64,000 nt of DNA from assembly GCF_000463015.1 (NCBI RefSeq), contig NC_022247.1:4774001-4838000 (forward strand), written 5' to 3'. The notes under the pieces were generated by a model. It searched no databases. It was not told where the DNA came from and saw nothing but the letters and a program-made list of their open reading frames with translations. The number at the start of each line of letters is the position of its first letter. Position 1 is the stretch's first letter. Made by a program: the position numbers and the translations under genes. Source of the DNA: Variovorax paradoxus B4. Its GTDB lineage: Bacteria > Pseudomonadota > Gammaproteobacteria > Burkholderiales > Burkholderiaceae_C. Below, piece after piece: positions 26,219 through 34,618 of the stretch.

Positions 26219-27160
26219 ATGACCACGCTGTCTGGAGCCTCTGCCAACCAGCTCGCCGTCGCCAATCCATGGTCGATGGTGCCGCCGCTGGGCAACCTGG
26301 ATGCTTATATTTCGGCCGCCAACCGCCTGCCGATGCTCACGCTCGAAGAAGAGCAGGGCTTCGCACGCCGTTTGCGCGACCACAACGACCTCGAAGCGGC
26401 CGGTGCGCTGATCCTCTCGCACTTGCGCCTCGTGGTGTCCATTTCGCGCCAATACCTGGGTTACGGGCTGCCGCACGGCGACCTGATCCAGGAGGGCAAC
26501 GTCGGCCTCATGAAGGCCGTGAAGCGCTTCGACCCCGACCAGGGCGTGCGGCTCGTGAGCTACGCCATGCACTGGATCAAGGCCGAGATTCACGAGTACA
26601 TCCTGAAGAACTGGCGCATGGTCAAGGTCGCGACGACCAAGGCCCAGCGCAAGCTGTTCTTCAACCTGCGCTCGATGAAGCAGGGCTTCAAGGCCGACTC
26701 GGCCGCGGCCGACAACGGCACCCACCGCGAAACGCTGAGCCCCGACGAGGTGTCGCAGATGGCGACCCGGCTCAACGTCAAGCCCGAAGAAGTGCTGGAG
26801 ATGGAAACCCGCCTGTCGGGCGGCGACGTGCTGCTCGACCCGGGTCCGTCGGACGACGGCGACGAAGCCTTCGGCCCGATCGCCTACCTGGCCGACGCCA
26901 CCCAAGAGCCGACCGCCCTGCTCGAGTCGCAGCAACGCGACCGGCTCTCGAGCGACGGCATTGCCACCGCGCTCGAAGCGCTGGATGACCGCAGCCGCCG
27001 CATCGTGGAAGAGCGCTGGCTCAAGGTCAACGACGACGGTTCGGGCGGCATGACGCTGCACGACCTGGCGGCGGTGTACGGCGTGAGCGCCGAGCGCATT
27101 CGCCAGATCGAAGTCGCGGCCATGAAGAAGATGAAGAAGGCGCTGGCCGATTTCGCCTGA
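26219..27160 (+). CDS. rpoH: RNA polymerase heat-shock sigma factor (sigma-32)
   Basis: A 313-residue alternative sigma factor. Region 2 contains LILSHLRLVVSISRQYLGYGLPHGDLIQEGNVGLMKAVKRFD; the RpoH box QRKLFFNLRSMK follows, and region 4 ends with LHDLAAVYGVSAERIRQIE. It directs RNA polymerase to heat-shock promoters. The ATG at 26219 has AAAGGAG (26203-26209) ten bases upstream; an in-frame ATG at 26192 abuts the operator and has no ribosome site. Control by the CIRCE element puts sigma-32 under HrcA. A strong terminator follows. Confidence 0.97.
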   Translation: MTTLSGASANQLAVANPWSMVPPLGNLDAYISAANRLPMLTLEEEQGFARRLRDHNDLEAAGALILSHLRLVVSISRQYLGYGLPHGDLIQEGNVGLMKAVKRFDPDQGVRLVSYAMHWIKAEIHEYILKNWRMVKVATTKAQRKLFFNLRSMKQGFKADSAAADNGTHRETLSPDEVSQMATRLNVKPEEVLEMETRLSGGDVLLDPGPSDDGDEAFGPIAYLADATQEPTALLESQQRDRLSSDGIATALEALDDRSRRIVEERWLKVNDDGSGGMTLHDLAAVYGVSAERIRQIEVAAMKKMKKALADFA

Positions 27161-27184
27161 GCCCCGTCGCGCTTCGCCCGAACG

Positions 27185-27209
27185 AGCCCGGCCGCGTGCC
27201 GGGCTTTTT
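27185..27209 (+). terminator. Rho-independent terminator of rpoH
   Basis: AGCCCGGC (27185-27192), a five-base loop, GCCGGGCT (27198-27205), then five T. It ends within the stop codon of the convergent AlkD-like gene. Confidence 0.88.
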
Positions 27210-28048
27210 CATGCCTGTTTGGCCAGCGTTCGCAGAGCCCTCTTGGCGATGTACCGGGTGGCCGGCGTGTCCGATTCGGCCACCCAGCGCGCGCAGAGCC
27301 GGTCGACCCACTCGGGCTGGGTCTTGCTCGCATCGTTGAGCCAGTTGGCCACCGAGTTCTGCACATAGCGGCTGGTGTCGGCCCGAAGCGGCTCGATCAG
27401 CGGCAAGGCGCGCCAGGGTTCCGCCTTGAGCGCATCGATCTGCGCGCACCAGACGCCGCGCGGGCGCGTGAGCTCGCTGGCAAAGCGGCGGATGTTCGGA
27501 TCGGTGTCGGCCGTCCACGGCTGCAACAGCGCGAGCGACTCGTCGAGCGAGGCGATGACCGCGTCGCGCACCGCCATCCAGGCGATTTCCCGCACGCCGA
27601 AGTGCGGATCGGCGGCAAAGCGCCGCACCGCCTCCAGCTGTGCCGCCAGCGGCAAGCCCGAGAGCGTGACCCACTGCGCGGCCCAGCAGCGCGCAACGTC
27701 GCTGGCATGCGTGGCCAGCCGGTGGGCGACGGTATCGCGCTCGGCATGCAGCGCCGCCAGGTCGTAAAGCACCCGCGCAATGTGGCCATGCCGCTGCATC
27801 GGCTTGAACGCGCCGAGCATGGCGATGGTGTCGGCCAGCCGTTCGCTCGCCGGATCGAGGCCGATGTGGGCCGCCACGCTGCGCGCGAGCTGCGGCAGCT
27901 CGAGCGCCATGAATTCGTTGAGGTTGACGGTTTCGAGCAGCCCGTCGTTGAGCGCGCGCAGCACCTCGGGCGGAATGAGCGCAATGCGGAAGGCGCCCCT
28001 GCGCGCCTTCAGGTGGTCGACTGAGGCCAGGGCAACGGCGGCATCCAT
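27209..28048 (-). CDS. DNA alkylation repair protein, AlkD-like HEAT repeats
   Basis: A 279-residue helical-repeat protein resembling AlkD-type DNA glycosylases. Repeated paired helices include WVTLSGLPLAAQLEAVRRFA, PHFGVREIAWMAVRDAV and DTDPNIRRFASELTRPRGVW. The aromatic/acidic surface used by AlkD to hold alkylated bases looks plausible (Trp in EIAWMAVRD, Asp/Arg in FASELTRPRG) but cannot be confirmed here. The start at 28048 (MDAAVALASVDHL) is chosen; a GTG at 28069 is possible. It follows the Sco gene on the same strand by 28 bases. Confidence 0.8.
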   Translation of the reverse strand: MDAAVALASVDHLKARRGAFRIALIPPEVLRALNDGLLETVNLNEFMALELPQLARSVAAHIGLDPASERLADTIAMLGAFKPMQRHGHIARVLYDLAALHAERDTVAHRLATHASDVARCWAAQWVTLSGLPLAAQLEAVRRFAADPHFGVREIAWMAVRDAVIASLDESLALLQPWTADTDPNIRRFASELTRPRGVWCAQIDALKAEPWRALPLIEPLRADTSRYVQNSVANWLNDASKTQPEWVDRLCARWVAESDTPATRYIAKRALRTLAKQA

Positions 28049-28076
28049 GGGCGGCGGCGGGTAGGTCACGGCCCGC

Positions 28077-28694
28077 TCAGGACTTGAGCAGCGCCTTGAC
28101 GTCCGACACCATGGGCGCCGCGCCGGCGCCATAGCGTGCGTAGAGCCGCAGCCTGCCGTCGGCGTCGTAGACGAAGCTGGCGGCCGAATGGTCCATCGAA
28201 TAGCTCGTGGGGGTCTTGCCCTCGACCTTCTTGTAATAGACCTTGAAGTCCTTGGCGACTGCGACGAGCTGGTCGGCCGTGGGAATCAGCGCGACGAAGC
28301 TCGGGTCGAACGCGCCCATGTAGGCCTTGAGCACCTCGGGCGTGTCGCGCGCGGGATCGACCGTGACGAACAGCACCTGAAGCTTGTCGCCGTCGCTGCC
28401 AAGCTGCTGCTTGACCTGCGCCATCTCGGTCATGGTGGTGGGGCAGACGTCGGGGCACTGCGCGTAGCCGAAGAACAGCACCACCACCTTGCCCTTGAAA
28501 TCCGCCAGGGTGCGGACCTTGCCGTCGGCATCCTTCAGCGAGAAGTCACGGGCGTAGTCGGCACCCGTGATGTCGACCGCATTGAAGCTGGGCTTGGGCT
28601 CGCCGCAGGCCGAAAGCCCCAGGCCCAGGGTTGCGGCCATGCCGGCCCATCCCGCACCACCGGCAATCAGTTTCAGAGCGTTTCGCTTGTTCAT
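28077..28694 (-). CDS. SCO1/SenC family copper chaperone
   Basis: A 205-residue lipoprotein (lipobox LSAC, Cys30) with a thioredoxin fold. Copper/redox ligands are Cys80 and Cys84 in the CPDVC motif and His169 in SMDHSAASFVYD. It delivers copper to the CuA site of cytochrome oxidase subunit II and/or keeps its cysteines reduced. It is the last gene of the SURF1-ctaA-ctaB-sco string. ATG 28694 begins the signal peptide MNKRNALK; an ATG at 28706 adds four residues. Confidence 0.94.
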   Translation of the reverse strand: MNKRNALKLIAGGAGWAGMAATLGLGLSACGEPKPSFNAVDITGADYARDFSLKDADGKVRTLADFKGKVVVLFFGYAQCPDVCPTTMTEMAQVKQQLGSDGDKLQVLFVTVDPARDTPEVLKAYMGAFDPSFVALIPTADQLVAVAKDFKVYYKKVEGKTPTSYSMDHSAASFVYDADGRLRLYARYGAGAAPMVSDVKALLKS

Positions 28695-28718
28695 GGGCAC
28701 GGGCATTCGATCAATCAA

Positions 28719-29624
28719 TCAGCGGAGGTAGTGGTCGGCGAGCAATGCCGCGAACAGCACGCTCAGGTGGATCAGCGAGAACCGGAAGGTCTTGCGCGCC
28801 AGCGTGTCGGAGTAGTTGCGCCAGAGCGCGAAGGCGTAGCCCGTGAAGCCGATGCTCACGCCCACCGCCACCGCCAGGTAGAGCCAGCCGCTCATGCCGT
28901 AGATGAAAGGCATCAGGCAGGCCGCGAACAGGATGAAGGTGTAGAGCAGCACCTGCAGCCGCGTGAACTCGTTGCCGTGCGTGACGGGCAGCATCGGCAG
29001 CCCGGCCTTGCGGTAGTCCTCGACGCGGTAGAGCGCCAGCGCCCAGAAATGCGGCGGCGTCCACAGGAAGATGATCAGGAACAGGATCAGCGCCTCGGGG
29101 CCCACATCGCCGGTCATCGCGGCCCAGCCCAGCACCGGCGGCATCGCGCCCGAGGCGCCGCCGATCACGATGTTCTGCGGCGTCAGCGGCTTGAGGATCA
29201 CGGTGTAGATCACCGCGTAACCGACAAAAGTGGCAAAGGTCAGCCACATGGTGAGCGGATTGACCTGGAACCACAGCAGCGCCGAGCCGGCCACGCACAG
29301 CAGCGCGGAAAACACCAGCGCCTGCAGGTCGCTGAGCTGCCCGCGCGCCGTGGGGCGCCAGGCGGTGCGCTTCATCTTGGCGTCGATGCCCTTCTCGACC
29401 AGGCAGTTGAACGCCGCCGCTGCACCCGCCACCAGCCAGATGCCGATGCAGGCCAGCACGGCGCGCTGAACGTCGGCCCACGAAGGCAGCCCGGGCACGG
29501 CCAGTACCATGCCGATGAGGGCGCAGAAAACGATCAGCTGCACCACGCGGGGCTTGGTCAGCGCATAGAACTGGCGCAGCACGTTGGCGGTGCTTGTCTG
29601 CTGCACGGAAATCGGCGTGCTCAC
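28719..29624 (-). CDS. ctaB: Protohaem IX farnesyltransferase (haem O synthase)
   Basis: A 301-residue UbiA-family prenyltransferase with about eight to nine helices. The first aspartate-rich region is replaced by the haem O synthase form [20 protein letters not shown]; the second block is [20 protein letters not shown]. It farnesylates haem B to haem O for haem A of the oxidase. Its ATG overlaps the ctaA stop by four bases. Confidence 0.96.
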   Translation of the reverse strand: MSTPISVQQTSTANVLRQFYALTKPRVVQLIVFCALIGMVLAVPGLPSWADVQRAVLACIGIWLVAGAAAAFNCLVEKGIDAKMKRTAWRPTARGQLSDLQALVFSALLCVAGSALLWFQVNPLTMWLTFATFVGYAVIYTVILKPLTPQNIVIGGASGAMPPVLGWAAMTGDVGPEALILFLIIFLWTPPHFWALALYRVEDYRKAGLPMLPVTHGNEFTRLQVLLYTFILFAACLMPFIYGMSGWLYLAVAVGVSIGFTGYAFALWRNYSDTLARKTFRFSLIHLSVLFAALLADHYLR

Positions 29625-30835
29625 GCGGCGGCCTCCCTCTGGTTGTTATGTGGGGCGCCGGGCGCCTTGTCTCTGTCGTGCGCGACTGTAGCGGCCGCCC
29701 TGCGGCGGCTCTCGCACAGCGCCCAGGTCAGCACCACGGCCAGCGCCGCGGCGCCTCCGGTGTGCAATACCGCGGCAGCCAGCGGCCAGCCGAGCAGCAC
29801 GTTGCCAAGGCCGGTGGCAAGCTGGAGCAGGGCCAGCCCGGCAAGCCAGCGCGCCTGCGGCCGCAACGGCGGGGTGCGGCGCAACTGCCAGGCGAGCACG
29901 CCCAGGGCGGCGAACACGGCGTAGGCCATCAGCCGGTGCGCGTAGTGGATGGCGGTGAGCGCGGAAAAATCGAGCGGCGCGCCGTTGCCGGTCACGCCCA
30001 GGTGGCGCCAGATCTCGAAGCCTTGCGCAAAACTCATCGGCGGCCACCAGCTGCCCTGGCAGGTCGGGAACTGGGTGCAGGCCAGCACGGCATAGTTGGT
30101 GCTGACCCAGCCGCCGAGCGCAATTTGCAGCAGCAGCAGTGCCGAGGTGGCGATCAACCCGTTGCGCAGCGCAGGCGATACGGCCGTGGGCAGGCGGTCC
30201 GCCGCGGCCTGCCGGTAGCGCACCGCCTGGATGCACAGCAGCACCAGCAGCACCACGGCGCCCAGCAGGTGCAGCGTGACGATGGCGGGAAAGAGCTTCC
30301 AGGTCACCGTGAGGGCGCCGAACGCGCCCTGCAGGCAGACCCAGACCAGCGTGAGCGCAGGCCACCATGCGCTGAGCGTGGCGTGCTCGCCGCCCGCTGG
30401 CGCAGGCACACGGCGCTGGCGCCGCCGCACGATCCAGGTGGCGCCCGCGAGCGCGAGGATGAGCACGCCGACGCCGGTGGCCAGGTAGCGGTGCACCATC
30501 TCGACCCAGGCCTTGCCGTGCGTGACCGGGCCGGTCGGCTGGGCCGACTGCGCCATGGCGATCTCATGGCGCGCGCCCACCGGGCTCGCGTTGCCGTAGC
30601 AGCCCGGCCAATCGGGGCAGCCCAGGCCCGAATCGGTGAGCCGGGTGAAGGCGCCGAACAGCGTGAGGTCGAAGGTGAGGAACAGCGTCAGCACCGTGAG
30701 CGCGTGCAGCCGGCGCGCCGGTCCGGCGCCCGCGTTGCGGCGCCACACCCACACCAGCGGACCGAGCGCGATCAGCACGCCGGCAGCCATCAGCCAGGCA
30801 ATGGGTGTGAGGTCGTAGAGCGAGCCGGTGTCCAT
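29621..30835 (-). CDS. ctaA: Haem A synthase (COX15/CtaA)
   Basis: A 404-residue membrane enzyme with eight predicted helices that oxidises haem O to haem A. Conserved regions are [21 protein letters not shown] near residues 60-80, the haem-ligand His in [12 protein letters not shown], a second CTQFPTCQG cysteine pair, and [11 protein letters not shown]. Translationally coupled to ctaB (ATGA). Confidence 0.95.
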   Translation of the reverse strand: MDTGSLYDLTPIAWLMAAGVLIALGPLVWVWRRNAGAGPARRLHALTVLTLFLTFDLTLFGAFTRLTDSGLGCPDWPGCYGNASPVGARHEIAMAQSAQPTGPVTHGKAWVEMVHRYLATGVGVLILALAGATWIVRRRQRRVPAPAGGEHATLSAWWPALTLVWVCLQGAFGALTVTWKLFPAIVTLHLLGAVVLLVLLCIQAVRYRQAAADRLPTAVSPALRNGLIATSALLLLQIALGGWVSTNYAVLACTQFPTCQGSWWPPMSFAQGFEIWRHLGVTGNGAPLDFSALTAIHYAHRLMAYAVFAALGVLAWQLRRTPPLRPQARWLAGLALLQLATGLGNVLLGWPLAAAVLHTGGAAALAVVLTWALCESRRRAAATVAHDRDKAPGAPHNNQREAAA

Positions 30836-30844
30836 CGTGCAGTG

Positions 30845-31528
30845 CTAGCGGCCGGGCTCGTCCCAGGATGCAGAGGCGCGCAGCAGGCGGTCGAGGTCGC
30901 GCTTGGCGCGGCTCGCGCCCGCGGCGTCCATGCGGGCCGGAAAACGCATCATCCAGTTGCCCATCGGATCGACCACGTACAGGTGCTCGGCCAGCCCATG
31001 GCCCGGGACCGGCGCGAGCCACCTGGCGAGCTGCTCGGCCGGCAAGCGCAGCACGGTGGCACCGCGAAGGCCGTTGTCCAGCCGCGCCGGAACGGGCGCC
31101 GCATCGCTCACGAGCCAGACGCGGTCGAGCCGGTCTTTCTCGCGGCCCAGGCTTTCGCGCAGCTGGCGCTGCAGGTAGAGCTGCTGTTCGCAGAGCGCGT
31201 CGCAGGCCGCGTCGGCCACCGCCACCAGCAGCCATTGGCCCTTGAGCGTGGCGAAGTCGACCGGCGCACCGTTGCGGTCCGCCGCGGTGAATGCCGGCAG
31301 CGTGCGCTGCGGATCGATGAGCTCGCCGTAGACGCTGCGCCCTTCGGGCCGGATCACGTAGTAGGTGAAGTAGGACGCGATGACGGGCGCGGCGCACATC
31401 AGCATCACGGCAATCATCTTCCAGCGGCCGACCACCGTGCGGCGGCCCTCGGCACCGTCGAGCGCCTGGTTGGGCGACGGCATGGAGTGCACCGTCAGGC
31501 CCAGCGGTTCGTCAGAGGCTGTTTGCAT
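30845..31528 (-). CDS. Membrane-anchored SCO-like thioredoxin-fold protein, oxidase assembly
   Basis: A 227-residue protein with one transmembrane helix at about 37-59 and a C-terminal soluble domain. It is normally labelled hypothetical in cox clusters. The soluble part follows the SCO/peroxiredoxin plan: LPAFTAADRNGAPVDFATLKGQWLLVAVA, then CDALC with Cys109 and Cys113 in the CxxxC spacing of SCO proteins, and a distal HGLAEHLYVVDPMG in which His177 falls where SCO proteins have their copper His. It could be a second copper or thiol carrier for subunit assembly. Start 31528 overlaps the 3' end of the SURF1 gene by 17 bases; ctaA follows ten bases downstream. Confidence 0.78.
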   Translation of the reverse strand: MQTASDEPLGLTVHSMPSPNQALDGAEGRRTVVGRWKMIAVMLMCAAPVIASYFTYYVIRPEGRSVYGELIDPQRTLPAFTAADRNGAPVDFATLKGQWLLVAVADAACDALCEQQLYLQRQLRESLGREKDRLDRVWLVSDAAPVPARLDNGLRGATVLRLPAEQLARWLAPVPGHGLAEHLYVVDPMGNWMMRFPARMDAAGASRAKRDLDRLLRASASWDEPGR

Positions 31529-32321
31529 TGCGTGCGCGGCGCCTCGAGCGGCGGTAGGGGGAAATGATTTGGAACCAGACATAGAGGATGACCACGAGAG
31601 CCGAAAGCCCGAACCACTGGAATGCATAGCCGTAGTGCTTCTCCAGACCCAGAGCGGGGGCCGGCCAGTCGCGCTGCAACCCCTCGGAAGCGGGGCCGAC
31701 CTGCTGCAGCGACACATCGGTTCGCAGCGGCAGCTTGGTTTCGGCGCGGAACGCTTCCAGGTCGAGATTCTGCCGGATGGGCGAAGACCCCGTGGATTCC
31801 GGTGCCGAGGCAGCCGCGGCCGGCTTGCCGAGTTCGAACAAATGGCCCGGCGGCGGCTCGATCAGGCCCGTGACTTCGACGATGCCGGCCGGCGTCTCGA
31901 CCGCGCCCAGCTGCGTGCGGTCGTTGAAATTGCGCTGCACCCAGCCGCGCTGGATCATCACGGCCTGGTCGCTGCCTTCCAGGGCGAACGGCGTCAGCAC
32001 GTAGAAGCCCGGCACGCCGTGCATCTGCCGGTTGTCCAGGTAAACCGTTTGCGGCGTCAGCCAGAGGCCGCGCAGCCGCACGGGCCGGTGCAGCGCGCCG
32101 GCCGGCGCTTCGAGCGCAAGAAACTCGGCCTGGGCCAGCGGCGGCTTCTGCTTCTGGGCCTCGATCTCGGCTTGCAGCGCCTCCTTCTGCGCCGCACGCG
32201 AAAGCTGCCAGCGGCCCAGCGACACCGTGGCGGACAGGGTCAGCACGGCGGCCAGCGTGACCAGCAGGAAGCGACCCCGCCGCGGCCTCGTCCCGGCGGG
32301 GTGAAGGGGTTCCGGCGTCAC
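31512..32321 (-). CDS. SURF1 family cytochrome oxidase assembly protein
   Basis: A 269-residue inner-membrane protein with helices near residues 17-37 and 235-255 bracketing a periplasmic domain. Family motifs are LGRWQLSRAAQKE, the VYLDNRQMHGVPGFYVLTPF block, QRGWVQR and the C-terminal HYGYAFQWFGLS. SURF1 helps insert or hold haem A in subunit I. No ATG exists at a sensible place; GTG at 32321 is chosen, 36 bases from the divergent DUF2909 ATG. Confidence 0.9.
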   Translation of the reverse strand: MTPEPLHPAGTRPRRGRFLLVTLAAVLTLSATVSLGRWQLSRAAQKEALQAEIEAQKQKPPLAQAEFLALEAPAGALHRPVRLRGLWLTPQTVYLDNRQMHGVPGFYVLTPFALEGSDQAVMIQRGWVQRNFNDRTQLGAVETPAGIVEVTGLIEPPPGHLFELGKPAAAASAPESTGSSPIRQNLDLEAFRAETKLPLRTDVSLQQVGPASEGLQRDWPAPALGLEKHYGYAFQWFGLSALVVILYVWFQIISPYRRSRRRARNANSL

Positions 32322-32357
32322 TGGAGTGGATGAGGCGTGCGGCCGATAATTGGGGTC

Positions 32358-32579
32358 ATGAAATATTTCATCGCCCTGGTTTTCGTGGGCATCTTCGTGA
32401 GCCTTGCCTTCGCGCTCTTCTACATGCTGAAAGACGGGCGCAACGGGCGCGCCAAGAGCGGCGGCATGGCGCGCGCGCTCACCTTTCGGATCGGCCTCTC
32501 GGTGTTTTTGTTCCTCTGCATGCTGCTGGCCTGGAAATTCGGCTACATCCAGCCCACCGGGCTCCCGCTCGGCAAGTAG
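32358..32579 (+). CDS. Twin-transmembrane protein DUF2909
   Basis: A 73-residue protein with two hydrophobic helices (about 3-22 and 47-65) joined by a basic loop, the DUF2909 pattern. It sits inside the cox cluster but on the opposite strand, divergent from SURF1 and convergent with coxC. GATAAT (32345-32350) lies seven bases before the ATG and no Shine-Dalgarno is present, so the transcript may be leaderless. Role unknown, presumed oxidase-related by context. Confidence 0.85.
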   Translation: MKYFIALVFVGIFVSLAFALFYMLKDGRNGRAKSGGMARALTFRIGLSVFLFLCMLLAWKFGYIQPTGLPLGK

Positions 32580-32605
32580 ATGGTGCTCGTTCCACGAGAA
32601 CCATG

Positions 32606-32633
32606 AAAAAGGCGCCTTCCGGCGCCTTTTTTT
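32606..32633. terminator. Bidirectional terminator between DUF2909 gene and coxC
   Basis: AAAAA-GGCGCC-TTCC-GGCGCC-TTTTTTT: a six-pair GC stem extended by A/T pairs, with a T run in both directions. It lies between two convergent genes. Confidence 0.9.
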
Positions 32634-32653
32634 CTGCATGCCGCGGGGTTCGC

Positions 32654-33535
32654 TCAAAGCCAATACACCAGCATGTAAAGGCCGAGCCACACCACGTCGA
32701 CGAAGTGCCAGTACCAGGCCGCGCCCTCGAAGCCGAAATGGCGCTCCGGCGTGAAGTGGCCCTTTTGCAGGCGCAGCGTGATGAACAGCAGCATCAGCAT
32801 GCCGATGAACACGTGCAGGCCGTGGAAGCCGGTCAGCATGAAGAAGGTCGAGCCGTAGGCGCCGGAGCTGAGCTTGAGGTTCAGGTCGGTGTACAGGTGG
32901 TGATACTCGTAGCCCTGCACGCCCAGGAAGAGCACGCCGAGCAGCACGGTGAGCCACATGAAGCGGATGGTCTGGGCACGATGGCCGGCGCGCAGCGCGT
33001 GGTGGGCAATGGTGAGCGTCGCGCCCGAGCTCAGCAGGAGCGCGGTGTTGATCGTGGGCAGCCAGAACGGGCCGACGGTCTGGAAGGGCTCGACGATGTC
33101 GGCCGGCGAACCGGTGGCGCCGGCTGCAATGCTGGGCCAGACGGCCTTGAAGTCGGGCCAGAGCAGCGCGTTGTCGAGGCTGCCGAGCGCCGGCAGCGAA
33201 TGGGTGCGGGTCCACCACAGCGCGGTGAAGAAGGCGCCGAAGAACATCACTTCTGAGAAGATGAACCAGCTCATGCTCCAACGGAACGAGAGGTCGATCT
33301 TGTGGCCGTACTGGCCGCTTTCGCTTTCGCCGATGGCGGTGCGGAACCACACGAACAGCGTGGCAAGCCATCCGACCATGCCCAGCAGCAGGGACCAGGC
33401 GCCCCATTGGTGGCCGTTGATCCACTGGCCCGCGCCGAGAATCACGAAGAACAGGCCGGTCGCGGCCATGACCGGGTAGGCGGACGGCCCGGGCACAAAG
33501 TAGTAGGGCGTGGTGCCGTGGGTGGTTGAACTCAT
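32654..33535 (-). CDS. coxC: Cytochrome c oxidase subunit III
   Basis: A 293-residue subunit III with seven predicted helices. Conserved are YYFVPGPSAYPVM at the start, RWSMSWFIFSEVMFFGAFF and the end motif GFHGLHVFIGMLMLL with HFGFEGAAWYWHFVDVVWL. It supports proton uptake and stability of the aa3/caa3 enzyme. The ATG at 33535 follows GGAG. The bidirectional terminator lies just beyond its stop. Confidence 0.96.
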   Translation of the reverse strand: MSSTTHGTTPYYFVPGPSAYPVMAATGLFFVILGAGQWINGHQWGAWSLLLGMVGWLATLFVWFRTAIGESESGQYGHKIDLSFRWSMSWFIFSEVMFFGAFFTALWWTRTHSLPALGSLDNALLWPDFKAVWPSIAAGATGSPADIVEPFQTVGPFWLPTINTALLLSSGATLTIAHHALRAGHRAQTIRFMWLTVLLGVLFLGVQGYEYHHLYTDLNLKLSSGAYGSTFFMLTGFHGLHVFIGMLMLLFITLRLQKGHFTPERHFGFEGAAWYWHFVDVVWLGLYMLVYWL

Positions 33536-33611
33536 ATCAGCTCCTGGCTTTCTTTCTTCTCTCGATTCGATGGGTTCTGGTTCTGGATGTCGTGGGCCAT
33601 GCGGACCGTGT

Positions 33612-33821
33612 TCAGGGCGCAACCACGTAGCGCACCAGCAGCACCAGGCCGACGATGAAAACAACGACCGCGGCAAAGGCCACCGCGATGATGTGCAGCG
33701 GGTTCAGCTTGGCCAGGTCGTCCTGGTAGGCGCTTTTCTTGCGCACCCCGAAGAACGACCAGCACACGGCCTTCACCGTGTCCCACAGCGTGGCCTTGGG
33801 GGGCGTGTTCGGTGCGGTCAC
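33612..33821 (-). CDS. DUF2970 small membrane protein
   Basis: A 69-residue protein with one C-terminal helix (about 43-66) and an N-terminal WDTVKAVCWSFFGVRKKS block that defines DUF2970. It is invariably found between ctaG and coxC in Burkholderiales. Its ATG overlaps the ctaG stop by four bases, indicating coupling. Presumed assembly role; not demonstrated. Confidence 0.9.
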   Translation of the reverse strand: MTAPNTPPKATLWDTVKAVCWSFFGVRKKSAYQDDLAKLNPLHIIAVAFAAVVVFIVGLVLLVRYVVAP

Positions 33822-34444
33822 GAGCGGGGCTCATGGGCAGCATTCGAAACAGCAGCCACCGGGGCTGCGGGCGTCTTGCCGCCGACTTCGAAGAAGGTGT
33901 AGGACAGCGTGATGGTCTTCACGTCCTTGGAGATCTTCGGGTCGATCACGAAGGCAACGGGCCACTGCTTTTTCTCGCCCGGGTCGAGCGTGTACTGGTT
34001 GAAGCAGAAGCACTCGAGCTTGTTGAAGTACGGCGCGGCCTGCTGCGGCGCGTAGCTCGGAATGGCCTGCGCCGCCATGCGGCGGTTCTGCACGTTCTGG
34101 AATTCGTAGACCACGGTGTTGAGCTGGCCGGGATGCACCTGCATCGTCCGCTCGGCCGGCTTGAAGTCCCAGAGGCCGCCGCGCACGTTGGAGTCGAACT
34201 CGACCGTGATGGTGCGCGTGGTGTCGACCTGCGTGTTGTCGGGCACGCGCACGTTCTTGCCGCCGCTTGCACCGCCCGGCACCTCGAGCTCGCTGAGCGC
34301 GAGGATGTTGATGCCGGTCATTTCGCAGATGGCGCGGTACAGCGGCACCAGGGCATAGCCGAACGCGAACATGCCGCAGGTCACCACGGCCAGCTTGCCG
34401 ACCATGCGGACATTGGCGCGCTTGATGCGTTGACCGAGGCTCAT
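33818..34444 (-). CDS. ctaG: Cytochrome c oxidase assembly protein CtaG (Cox11)
   Basis: A 208-residue Cox11-type copper chaperone for the CuB site of subunit I. One transmembrane helix (about 15-37) anchors a periplasmic immunoglobulin-like domain. The copper-binding motif CFCF lies in FNKLECFCFNQYTLDPGE. Located between the small assembly peptide and DUF2970 gene. Confidence 0.95.
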   Translation of the reverse strand: MSLGQRIKRANVRMVGKLAVVTCGMFAFGYALVPLYRAICEMTGINILALSELEVPGGASGGKNVRVPDNTQVDTTRTITVEFDSNVRGGLWDFKPAERTMQVHPGQLNTVVYEFQNVQNRRMAAQAIPSYAPQQAAPYFNKLECFCFNQYTLDPGEKKQWPVAFVIDPKISKDVKTITLSYTFFEVGGKTPAAPVAAVSNAAHEPRS

Positions 34445-34469
34445 GATGCGGGCGGCTCCGTTGGCTGCT

Positions 34470-34595
34470 TCAGCGTCCGCCGAACCAGATCATGCGGACC
34501 AGGAATCCGAGAAAGAACAGCACGGCGATGGAGGCCAGCGTGAGCCCCATGCGGCGGTTGTTCCTTTTTTGTTCGGGCGTGGTCATTGTGGTCAT
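34470..34595 (-). CDS. Cytochrome oxidase small assembly protein
   Basis: A 41-residue peptide starting MTTMTTPEQKRNNRR, with a basic stretch followed by one helix (about 17-36) ending RMIWFGGR. A peptide of this size and pattern regularly occurs between subunit I and ctaG in Burkholderiales. A second ATG at 34586 would give 38 residues. The function is inferred from position. Confidence 0.8.
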   Translation of the reverse strand: MTTMTTPEQKRNNRRMGLTLASIAVLFFLGFLVRMIWFGGR

Positions 34596-34618
34596 GCAAG
34601 CCGGCGGCCTGGAGCCGT

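Noticed and set aside
28188..29924. Very long plus-strand open frame opposite sco and ctaB
   Set aside because: Composition is His/Arg/Gln-rich shadow sequence, and the minus-strand genes are unmistakable.
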